From: Siderastrea siderea
Taxonomy: Eukaryota; Cnidaria; Anthozoa; Scleractinia; Rhizangiidae
Reading direction: 5' to 3'
DNA length: 64,000 bases
Assembly: GCA_964030785.1 (NCBI GenBank)
Contig: OZ034972.1
Coordinates: 18,885,683 to 18,949,682 of the forward strand
A model generated the notes under the pieces. The model ran no database searches. It was not told the origin of the DNA and saw only the letters and a list, made by a program, of their open reading frames with translations. Position numbers and translations under genes: made by a program. The stretch's first letter is position 1. Each line of letters starts with the position of its first letter. Positions 55,506 through 64,000 of the stretch are shown here, one piece after another.

Positions 55506-55634
55506 CTTTGTACCAGGTGCAGTTTTTGCCGTCCCCAGTGTAACTCAGCATGCATGTACACTGATAGGAACCTTCTGTGTTGGCGCACGTTGCATTTGAA
55601 TGGCAAATACCAGGCTCAAGGCATTCGTTCTGAT
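55506..55634 (-). CDS. Divergent EGF exon 1 (first EGF)
   Basis: This 43-codon exon encodes DQNECLEPGICHSNATC, NTEGSYQCTC and LSYTGDGKNCTWYKG. The start DQNEC still fits the calcium-binding pattern; WYKG extends the linker to the next domain. Donor GTAATT. Confidence 0.91.
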
Positions 55635-57430
55635 CTTGAAACAAAACATAAGCATAACATTTAGCAACATGCAGGGAGAAAATCTGCATCTGTTTGTTGC
55701 AATGCATGTCTCTCTCTTAAAACGTTTGCCTTTCTCACGTCTTTCGGCAACTTTCCCTGGTTGATTACTTGAACTACCCACTTTAATCACTTCAACTTGT
55801 TGATTCTCTCATACGAAATTTATCACAGTGACGGGAAAAGTGAAGCTTGCGCACCAGCTGACTACTTCACCCTCCTCAAGAAAGGCCAGACCATTAACAC
55901 CCACCAAAACTACCCCGGGCTTACTCTGTTTGAGCTCTGTCATCGTGTTCTTTAATTACTCAAACGTCACCGCCTAAGAAAAGAACTCCTTCTTTTAAAA
56001 AAGTTTGTTAAAGCATTTCAATATTAACACAAAGATTAAGGAATTAAATTGATACGACGTTTCAATGTATCCGACATAAAAAAATAAAAATGCAGGCTTC
56101 ACTGGAATTTTCGTTTGCCTCGCTGAGTATACTGTCGGTGGTTTGATCGTTAGCAACTGCGAGATATTGTAGTGGAGTTGAGCACATTCCTGTGGTGTTT
56201 TTCGTGAGCGGTCGTGTAGATTCGGTGATGATAGAGAGATCCTCCGGATTCCCAAGAGAGCAACTTTGCTTTATCCTTGACTGTATCCTTGGGCTATGTC
56301 GTCGAGGTATTTTCGTTAAGCTGTGTTAAGCTGAAATTGGTTTAAGACTGTTGACGTTCAGGGTCCGGGGGGGTTAATGCTTTTTTTTAGGGCTGTTGCA
56401 CATAAATTGTATGGTGATCCTAATTTACAGTCTTTTTTATTTTATGCGCTTTATTTGTCTCCTGACTCAACTAGCGATCAAGTTCTGATACAAATACCAA
56501 TATTTTGAATGCTGTCCTGACCCTGGGCTTCCTACAGTTAACAGAGCAGTTCTGCAGCGCTGTTTGACGTGGCTGTCAACTCTACTGGTGGTGGGTTTCC
56601 TGTACAAACTAGTCTCAAGTTTATATCCAATCTTTGCGATGTTCATTCCCAGGAAAGGGAGCGTACTGTTCGTGGTTGTTCCCAAGGTGAACCGCCTAAT
56701 TTATATTGACTTTTACAGAGCTGCAAATGACTGTCGGTCATCGGACAATGTCCGACTAAAATCGGCCCATGTCCGACGAAATTTTAACTTTGGTCGGACA
56801 TCTTGTCCAGACAGATTTTTTCACCAAATTATAAGTAAATAATGATAAAAAATAGTTATTTCAAAAAGACTTAATAATAATAATAAAAAAAGTCCGACCA
56901 CATTTCTGTTTTGTCCGACCAAAATGGAGCCTTGATCGGACATATGTCCATTCAAGAAAGAAACATTGTTTGCAGCCTGTTTTTATTGTGTTAAATCAGT
57001 ATTCAGACTTAAAACAGCCACAATACCTTACCAGTTATTTTAAAAGACTCAATCCGAGTTCACGACCAACCCGTTTGCTCGCACCCTACCAGCTAGGCTA
57101 ACGAGGAGGAGTATTTCGTTTATATTCTAAAGGGCGCAAAAAGTATGAGCGCAAAGGCAAACCGTTTGCACGAAGGCGAAACATTTGAGCGACGGACCTG
57201 CGGGAACGAACGATTAAGCCGTGAGAGAGATGGGAAGAAGGCGAGGTACCTCGCGAACTACGTCGCTAGTTTTCGCCACAGTTCGCCCACTGTAGAGATA
57301 ACCCTTCGTTGGAATAATACCTCCGGCTACACAGGCTACATACGCTCTGTCACGTGAGACATATAACATAGGCTATTTTGCTCTTACTCGGAACTTGCTT
57401 AGTTACAATAACTGTTCACTCTATTCTTAC
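55635..57430 (-). other. Intron between CUB2 and first EGF
   Basis: Contents are the Penelope RT fragment at 56467-56685 and a cluster of GTCCGAC/GTCGGAC words at about 56725-56945 that forms several inverted repeats. No further exon is evident. Confidence 0.6.
56467..56685 (-). pseudogene. Penelope-like RT fragment
   Basis: TNSTLPFLGMNIAKIGYKLE followed by TSLYRKPTTSRVDSH matches the segment after the RT core in Penelope-like and related elements (LPFLDxxI…ETSVYRKPT). Only about 70 codons remain. Confidence 0.6.
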
Positions 57431-57772
57431 CTTGGGCCTGGTATGTCACATGAAATCCTTCAAACACATTGTCGCCGTCAGTTTGGAATGTAATCCTCAT
57501 GGGTCCTCTGGTGGCAATGTCGGGAGGCAGTATTTTGGCACAAACCTTGGTTATTTCCGGCGAATCTTCCGAGTTTCCTTCCTGCACCGACAGCCAGTCG
57601 TATGAACAGTCTTCTTGGCTTTCCAAAATGAACTTGTGGAAAGTTAGAGTAATGTCATACCCGAGACCCAGATCGATGACCCACACACACTCTAGATTGA
57701 CTGGATAGTTGTCTGGATGATTTGGAGACTTAATTGTCCCTGATACAGTCGTTAAGACCACGTTACAGATAC
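57431..57772 (-). CDS. CUB2 domain exon
   Basis: The 114-codon exon encodes a full CUB domain in one piece. It starts ICNVVLTTVSGTIKSPNHPD, has NLECVWVIDLGLGYDITLTF, then DCSYDWLSVQEG and KVCAKILPPD, and ends FEGFHVTYQAQ. The four CUB cysteines are present. The Asp-Gly usual after the third cysteine block (YDxLxVxDG) reads EG, so calcium binding of the cbCUB type may be lost. Phase-1 borders match the EGF exons, which makes CUB2 a shuffling-competent module. Confidence 0.94.
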
Positions 57773-57914
57773 CTAAATATAAAGATAGAATTATCGGATG
57801 TAATTGTCAGATATCAAGATTGAAAGATCAAGATTGAATATTGGGCAGAGTTACTTAATTAAGCAACATCTGGATCGATTTTCTGATTTGCCTTTCCGTT
57901 ATTCATTGCATTTA

Positions 57915-58502
57915 CAGTAGAACCCCGGTAACTTGAACTCGGATAACTCGAACTCCCCCGCTAACTCGAACTTAGTCCCATCTCCCTTGGATTTGACCCC
58001 ACTTTTCAGTCATTTTTACTCGACGGTTAACTCGAACTCGGATACCTCGAATTCCCTGCTAACTCGAGCTAAATTTCGTTTCCCTTGATCAAAATTTACC
58101 CCGATAACTCGAATTCTGGTTCTTGCAACTCACCACGGATGCCCATTGTAATATCCCATTAGCTCTTCTTGTCGTGTAATCGGATTTTAAAAACACTAAA
58201 ACTAACACAAAGCAATTTGATTTTAATTAGTGCAACGAACAGATCACGTAGTTGACGGTCATTTCGCGATCTTATGATCTTGAGTGTAACTGAGTTACAT
58301 TCACAGTACTGTATTATCATAAGACTGCATAATTGTGATTGTGTTACAGTTTCTGACGAGATAAGATTAGTGCTGAAAAATCAGTAAACTATCAATTAAC
58401 AAGGCAAATTGAATTATTCAATCGACCACGATAACTCGAACCCCCGCTAACTCGAACTGTTTTTTGTTTGCCTTCAGAGTTCGAGTTACCGGGGCTCTAC
58501 TG
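57915..58502. mobile_element. pogo/Tigger-like MITE, TA target
   Basis: The ends CAGTAGAACCCCGGTAACTT and AGTTACCGGGGCTCTACTG are inverted repeats flanked by TA on both sides. Inner copies of CGCTAACTCGAACT occur near both ends. The CAGTAG-start and GATAACTCGAAC repeats are typical of pogo/Tigger MITEs. No transposase is seen. It lies in the intron between the CUB exons. Confidence 0.85.
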
Positions 58503-59275
58503 TATTTATAATCTACGATCGCAGTTTTAAGTGTCGTATGGACCAAAACTAAGGTAATTGATATATCGGAATGTGCACGACAAAGAAGCGATCAGAATTC
58601 GAAGCAAGTGTACATGTAAATGACTTCAAGCCAGAAAACTACGTGCCAGCAAGTCATGATTATATTGGCTATACCTCTCATTTTTTGAGGAAGTGGTGGG
58701 GGCTTCTTAATCAATTACTAAGGGAAGCAAATCAAAGCCAAAGTAAACGCAAATTACTTTGTAATTTAATAAACCGTTCCAAACAGAGAAATTACTTGAG
58801 GAGGTAGCAGCGGTAGCAATAACCGGGCAATAAAAAGCGGTGGTTTGTGTAAACAACTGAACAAAAATTAAATTTCGATAGTGCACTATGTATGCAATCC
58901 TTTCTTTCTTTCTCTTTTACTTTGTTTCTTTGTTATTTTTGTTTCTTTCTTTTAGATATTTAATTTTTGCATTCCTGTCTTCTGACATGTCGAGACATGG
59001 AAGACGGTGTTTAGTTTCTTCTTGTGTCTTTTAATTAGGAAGCCTTTGCTAAAAGCTAACTGCTATTACGTTGTAAGCACGTGATCAGATCGACGCACTA
59101 GGAAAAATGACGTTATGTGAAGTTATTAATTAACTGTCCAACATAACATGCAGTACTTTCTTGTAACGTTGCTTGTTTTCCAACACTTGCAGAATAAATT
59201 TTTGGTATTTTTCTCCCAGTTCTGATCTAAGGTACTCTTGGGAACTGTTATATTAAGACGGTTCTGGATTCATAC

Positions 59276-59483
59276 CTGTGTGTCTTGCTATAAATCCTCG
59301 GTTGTGCGTTTCACTGTCAGTATGCATGTGAACAAGTAGAAAGTTACTGCTAGAACGAACCGTTCGCATTTCCGGGTTATTTGGCAGAGAGAAGTTGCAC
59401 AGTCGCTTTATAACATTAGTACTCCCATAAGAGCCGTCCAGTACTTCTACATAGTCATTTGGGCAGTTAGCATCTTTCTCTGC
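59276..59483 (-). CDS. CUB1 domain, C-terminal half exon
   Basis: Starts in phase 0 with AEKDANCPNDYVEVLDGSYG and continues to VIKRLCNFSLPNNPEMRTVR and SNFLLVHMHTDSETHNRGF. It holds the third and fourth CUB cysteines and the intact DYVEVLDG motif expected for calcium-binding CUB domains. It ends in phase 1. Donor GTATGA, acceptor ACAG. Confidence 0.92.
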
Positions 59484-60128
59484 CTGTCAGTCAAACATCA
59501 CGTGATTTAAGAAAAGATGGAATAATCAACATCAAGTGATTTGTTATTTTCTTATAAAAATTTTAACCATGCGTACCCGGGCGTTTTGACGTCTGAAGGG
59601 TCTTGGACGAGTGATTTGCTCTCTCTAGAGCTCAGGCGTACGTTTCTCAAAAGCCCCAAAACTTTTCTGGTCGATTTCAGACAGGATAATTCACACTCTA
59701 TCTTGTAAACAAAGAAGTTTCTAAGCATGAAACTTTGCTGTAAGTTAAACATTTCTTATCTTAAAGACATGCTAAAATAACAGCCTTGTGGAGTGAGTGG
59801 TTCATATTTTTACGAATGGCTTTTCGGGTCTTTCGAGAAACGCACCATAGATCTCTGCATGTATGACGCTGAGAAAGTTGACAAACGGATCTTATCGAAC
59901 GGTGTTAAAATCATTACTATTTGTCAATATAAATATATACATAAATTCTTTTAAATATTTTAATATAATATGAAAATAAAATTAAAACATCTCCATCTAT
60001 TTTTCATTCAACCATATACTTCTAGATTAAGAAATACCAATGAGAGGTGAGCTCTTTACTTCTCGCTAGTCGTATACATATGCGAGATATATTTATAGTG
60101 AAAAGAAACAAAAGAAATTAATTCATAC

Positions 60129-60152
60129 CGAATCATCACGTGAGGCCGTCAT
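60129..60152 (-). CDS. Candidate 24-nt microexon inside CUB1
   Basis: The sequence TTTCCAG, 24 bases, GTATGA encodes MTASRDDS in phase 0 on both sides. CUB1 aligns better with other CUB domains when this segment is absent, since the strand-loop before the third cysteine (DLK to AEKDANC) already has the usual length. It may therefore be an alternative exon that lengthens a surface loop, or a chance match to splice consensus. Confidence 0.5.
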
Positions 60153-60261
60153 CTGGAAACGAAGGAAAAACGTAGAATATTAGAGAGTTGAAAAACACAA
60201 CGCAAAATAGAGTCACAACAGCTTCAACAAACTAAAAGTAAAACATTAGTCTCTTTCATAC

Positions 60262-60416
60262 CTTGAGATCTTGAAAACCAATTTCAACAAGATTTCCTTC
60301 TGATACTTGGATGAGCCAGTAACAGTCCATGTTGGGTCCGTAAGACCTTGAGTAGTCAGAAGCCTGGAATGTACCACTCCAATCTGTGATATTGTCACTC
60401 ACACAAGCCTCTGAAT
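60262..60416 (-). CDS. CUB1 domain, N-terminal half exon
   Basis: Enters in phase 1 and encodes DSEACVSDNITDWSGTFQAS, then NMDCYWLIQVSEGNLVEIGF and ends QDLK in phase 0. It has the first two CUB cysteines. NIT is a glycosylation sequon. The mature protein probably starts at its first residues. Confidence 0.92.
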
Positions 60417-60951
60417 CTGCAAAAGAAAATACATGCAGTCTAAAATACCCATAGGTACGACTTAAGGTTTACCTCAGGGAGTAGGGAAAACAGGCCTGTC
60501 TGAACTTACCACTGCCTCCTTACGCTAAAAAAGTTTCAATATTGGGAGTTTTTTTTTTCGTTCTTTGCCATCTCACAAAATCCATTTTATCCCAGCTCCC
60601 ATTCCCTTCTTTCCCTGTTACACGCCCCACTCCGCCCGTAAAAAATCATGCCAACACCCTTTCAATAACTCTTTATAACTCGTCGTCTTCCTGTCTCCCC
60701 AATTGCAAGGAAGAGCAAAGAAAATTGTAATGCAACATTTTAATTGATTTCAGATCAGAATAGTGGGTGTCTGACTGATCATGTTTCGTCGTGAGCGTGT
60801 TAAAATCCCTGATTGCTGGTGGGAACAAAAAAAGCTTTTGTTTTTAAACAGCTGACATGTACGATGGAAGACTAAGTTTTTCAACAAGTGCCTCTTCTCG
60901 GTGAAACTGAACTACCTATCATCAGCAGCTATCGATAATCAGTATATTTAC

Positions 60952-61000
60952 CTGATGTCAAGAACAGAGGAAACGAAGCCAAGAGAAAGAACACCGCCAT
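60952..61000 (-). CDS. Start exon: signal peptide
   Basis: The coding part reads MAVFFLLASFPLFLTS and one more base, a typical short signal peptide with a hydrophobic core and small residues before the likely cut. ATG at 61000 is the first in the exon, 22 bases from a good acceptor (TTTTTTCAG) at 61023-61024. Donor GTAAAT follows TCAG. Joining to the next exon gives D-S-E-A-C. Confidence 0.9.
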
Positions 61001-61022
61001 GTCAGGCAAATACAAGGAACTT
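61001..61022 (-). other. 5' UTR part of start exon
   Basis: Twenty-two bases between the splice acceptor and the ATG. The acceptor implies at least one upstream noncoding exon that I could not locate. Confidence 0.7.
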
Positions 61023-61798
61023 CTGAAAAAATGTTTACATCAAGAAAGTTTCAGAATTGTGTTATTTGTAGTTGTTTGTTTTCTTATCAACTTAGTGTTC
61101 AGATTACAGCAGAGAAATAAAGAGATAAACCAATAAACAAATTGAACTCGCTATATTTTGATTCATCCTAACAGCTTTATCTCTAAGATATCTGGAACAT
61201 CATTTACAGTTTCTCTTCAACTAAAGTGCTTGTTGCATATGAGGTGACTGAAACAACGAGACACGTTTAAGTGTCCCTGAGGTTCTTGGTTTGTTAGTGA
61301 AATTCGTGCCAAATTTTTTTCGGTACAGTTTTCGCAGGTACAGTTTTTGTCCAATGAATTAGATAAAATAAATAAACAAATAAGTAAATAAAATAAATAA
61401 AAGAAAAAACTTGCTGCTCAAAACATTGACCAGTTTTCTCAGTCAATAAAATGGGCTGTTACCATTGCTGTCACTGCGCTCTGATACCCTGGAACAATTT
61501 TTACCGAACTTTTAAGATACGCAAAAAGAGAGAGAAAAAATAAAAGCCACACGAAAACAAAATGCATTAGGATAGATATAAAAAACCAACTCTACGAACC
61601 TCTTGGTAATCACGAACAGTAATAATATGAAATTATTTGCATCAGTTTACTGGTAGATAACTTAAACTTTCGCTATCTGGAACAATTTGTTTGGTTGGTA
61701 GTAATTACTTTTTGCAAAGATCTCTATCTGTATAATGGGCGTGTTTCACTGACCACCGATCTATATCATTTGTTATACACCCATTCCTGATCACTTCC

Positions 61799-61806
61799 TA
61801 TTTATA
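61799..61806 (-). promoter_or_regulatory. Possible TATA box
   Basis: The minus strand reads TATAAATA followed by GG, a full match to the TATA consensus, about 800 bases upstream of the start exon. If real, transcription would start near 61770 and a noncoding exon would follow. AT-rich sequence makes chance matches common. Confidence 0.3.
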
Positions 61807-61935
61807 AATGGACTCGACTCGACACAATTCTGAAAGTCTAATACCGCTCTCTCGAGTAATGATTATTTCGGACTTATAACCATCTGTACAAATAGAACTT
61901 TTTCCTTCCTGTCCTGTAGTTTTGCCTAATATTAA

Positions 61936-62322
61936 GGACGGTGCCTACGTTTGTTGATGCGCGTACGTTCCGGGCTTCTCGGGATAGTCCAAAAAACTCG
62001 GGTTTAAAGACGGTATCTACTAATACGAAGTTATTTTTATGCAGCTTATGCCCATGTGAGAAAAGCAGATCTTAGCTAGGGCTATCAGAATCCAAAAAGA
62101 AAATTAGTGGTAAGCTCGCATTTTCAGAGATAATTGAGCTAAAATTTGCCCGGAAAGAAAATGTCATACATTTTAAGGCTTTTTAGAATTATGCTTAATT
62201 ATCCGGAAAAACACGTGGCTACCCACAATTTTCTTTTTGGACTCCCACAGCTCTTACTAGGACCTGCTTTTCTCGCACAGTCAAAATCACCAAAAACATC
62301 TCTGTATAAGGAGGTACCGTCC
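61936..62322. mobile_element. 387-bp TTAA-flanked MITE
   Basis: Ends GGACGGTGCCTAC and GAGGTACCGTCC are imperfect inverted repeats directly flanked by TTAA (61932-61935, 62323-62326). TTAA targets indicate a piggyBac-type transposase in trans. It lies upstream of the gene. Confidence 0.75.
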
Positions 62323-64000
62323 TTAAGTAACCGGCACCGGTATTCAGTGTTGCTTTACTGATCGTTCACTTGCCTTTGTTACTGAAATGATCCTAATCAA
62401 GAAAATATGATAACCATGTTAATTGATGTATATTTATACTGATATATTTTTTGCAATCACTGAGTCCATTCTTTGAAAATATACCCACTTTTCTCAAACT
62501 AAAGTTGCGAAGAAATCCATGGGGAGATAAGCGTTCTGAGGCATTACTACTGAGCTTGTAGTTAGTATCCTTCAAAATCGTTCCATTCGTGTTGGAATGT
62601 TAGACAAATATCATAGCACTTTTAATGACACAACTGAATCATTTTCTTAGTGGATAGAAATGAACGTGACTATTCTATTCTTCTTCAAGCACTGGTAATA
62701 AAATTTTATTTTTTTCAACAAACCAAATGAGATCCCGTTTCGCGTTTTCTTGAAGATTTTAGTTTCAATATGCTTACAAATACAATTCCAACCTGCAGTA
62801 ATCTTTGCTGTAGTAGTCCTGACATATAGAACTTTTACATTAATGTTTTATTGGATACAAGCATTATCATTTATCCATTAGCACATCTACTTAGATGTTG
62901 TTTTGCTGTATTCTTTTGCTTGTGTTCACTATTTCAAAAAGCTCTTAAATAATTAAAAGCGAAAATTGCTAAAATTAAGTCCCGAGTAAAGAAAAAGCGA
63001 TTTCTCTTGTTTAAATTTTTTGTCGGAAAGCGATTCAGCAAACAGGAAACATTTTAGCAGCTTGTTATCAAGCTGTAGACTATATGTTAGATGACGAGGA
63101 AGTTTTAAGCCCTAAGAAGACCTTCCCATGAGAACAAAGGATGCACTCTTTAGGACTTTTCGTTTGCATGCCGCTTGGTTTAGGCATATCTATAGTTTTA
63201 CATTGTTACACCACACTTAACGAAACAAGTACATTAGATTCTGTAAGCGATTACTCGTTGTGCTCTCCGAAGCTGAGATTTGTCGCTCTATCTTTCAAAC
63301 TCAAAGTATGTTAAGATGAAGTAATTTTGTAATACCTAAAACTTCAAGAAAATAACTTTGTTTTATGAAAAGAAGCATATCACCAGTAGCACAAAGCCTT
63401 TAAAATAATCAATAAAACTGCACAAAGGGTTTATCTCACAAGTCAGTAACATCGAATAACGTACCTTAAAACCGTACATTCCTTAATTCCTTAAAGCACT
63501 TGTCGATAATGAGAGACAACTGATAAGATTCCTCGGCTTTTTCCTGTCTTTGCTGAAGCAGCTGTCTAATAAACTAATAAACTAATCGCTAGGGAAAAGT
63601 AATTAGCGAAAAAGTGACGATTAGGTTGTATCTTGTTTTCATTTGTCTTTACTCGCCAGTACCAAGTTCCGCGGTATCACCTGCGAGAAACGCTAGTCTA
63701 ATTGGTTAATCTTTACATTATTGATTATAAAGTGATTGATAATTGATGTGATTTTTGTCTTGCACAATGAAAACGCAACTGACGAGAACAATGATTGTGC
63801 CTAACTACTTTAAAAACTCTCAGCTAATTAATAGCAGAATAATTACCCGTAACATGAAAAACAAATTTAAAAGAGTTTACATGATAAACTGTACTGATGG
63901 AATATAATTATAATAATTGCCACCGTCTGCAAAAATCTTCCTCAAAAAGCAAACAAATAAACAAAGACAGAAACAATATTTCGTAGTACTGTTACATAAC

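Larger units (their letters stand above)
1..61022 (-). other. Gene-level: giant secreted CUB-CUB-(cbEGF)n protein gene, 3' end outside window
   Basis: This entry ties the exons below into one transcription unit read right to left. The order is signal peptide, CUB1, CUB2, six divergent EGF domains and 46 closely related cbEGF domains, and the gene continues past position 1. All EGF exons have lengths divisible by three and phase-1 borders, so they join into one open frame of about 2,668 codons in the window (2,676 with the microexon). Repeats carry the calcium-binding start D-[VIL]-[ND]-E-C and the hydroxylation-type core C-x-N-x4-[FY]-x-C-x-C, so an extended, calcium-stiffened extracellular rod is likely. 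No transmembrane segment is visible; the C-terminus could hold one beyond the edge. The architecture recalls fibropellin-like or fibrillin-like matrix proteins, but I cannot name an orthologue. The splice model comes from consensus sites and homology between exons, not from transcripts. Confidence 0.9.
61023..64000 (-). other. Upstream region of the gene: 5' UTR intron and promoter side
   Basis: No protein-coding feature is seen. Contents are an A-rich low-complexity stretch (61365-61410), the TATA-like box, and the TTAA-flanked MITE. The first exon and transcription start are not defined by the sequence alone. Confidence 0.5.

Noticed and set aside
58571..58807. Plus-strand 78-codon open frame next to the pogo-like MITE
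   Set aside because: A segment like VNDFKPENYVPASHDYIG looks protein-like, but it is isolated in the CUB intron with no further support.
1..64000. CRISPR array, prophage or operon
   Set aside because: The regular direct repeats are EGF exons and eukaryotic satellites; spliced genes exclude a prokaryotic context.

Overview
The window is eukaryotic. It shows compact exons in long AT-rich introns with GT/AG borders, tandem calcium-binding EGF (cbEGF) exons, and many transposons including Penelope-like, Gypsy-like and non-LTR elements. The repeat families (long-TIR TTAA-flanked elements, CCCGGGG...GTACTC foldbacks, tRNA-type SINEs, Penelope pieces with GIY-YIG and hammerhead-like cores) and the many near-identical cbEGF modules suggest a cnidarian, most likely a stony coral. 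That assignment is an inference, not something the sequence proves.

One gene on the minus strand fills almost the whole window. Its start codon is at 61000 and it runs off the left edge at position 1, so the C-terminus is missing. In protein order it encodes a 16-residue signal peptide, a CUB domain split over two exons (with a possible 24-nt microexon between them), a second CUB domain in one exon, six divergent EGF domains, and then a very regular array of 46 cbEGF domains. Without the microexon about 2,668 codons lie in the window. I infer a secreted giant extracellular-matrix or adhesion protein; the CUB plus many-EGF layout recalls fibropellin-type proteins, but I do not recognise the gene. 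Every EGF exon, and the second CUB exon, is bounded by phase-1 introns, so each can be gained, lost or skipped without breaking the frame.

The array is a higher-order repeat of seven exon types in fixed order: m1 short [12 protein letters not shown], m2 AHNC-type, m3 FPDQIS-type with NGYSGNG tail, m4 short DIEEC-type, m5 and m6 FPDQIS-type with HTGYSGDG tail, m7 [14 protein letters not shown]. It is present as six full units (U1 to U6) and one partial unit (U0, m4 to m7). Unit starts lie 5.0 to 10.9 kb apart. One extra decayed m5 copy (9179-9311) comes from a local duplication. Several exons look like recombinants between types.

Layout along the + coordinates: 1-6130 unit U6, with three-level nested transposons at 3350-5405; 6537-11113 U5, with a dead non-LTR RT and the pseudo-exon; 11114-13007 intron with a foldback element; 13008-18117 U4; 18118-19328 intron with a hammerhead-like motif; 19329-23382 U3, with a Mutator-like foldback at a splice donor; 23383-29528 large intron with a Crypton-like ORF remnant and a 3.1-kb decayed Gypsy-type LTR element; 29529-34318 U2; 34689-44552 U1, interrupted by a 6.6-kb TTAA-flanked element with inverted repeats over 1 kb; 46143-49570 U0; 49571-52925 intron with SINE and Penelope-like GIY-YIG element; 52926-55634 six divergent EGF exons; 57431-60416 CUB exons; 60952-61022 start exon; 61023-64000 upstream region with a possible TATA box and a TTAA-flanked MITE. 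I see no convincing protein gene on the plus strand apart from transposon remnants.
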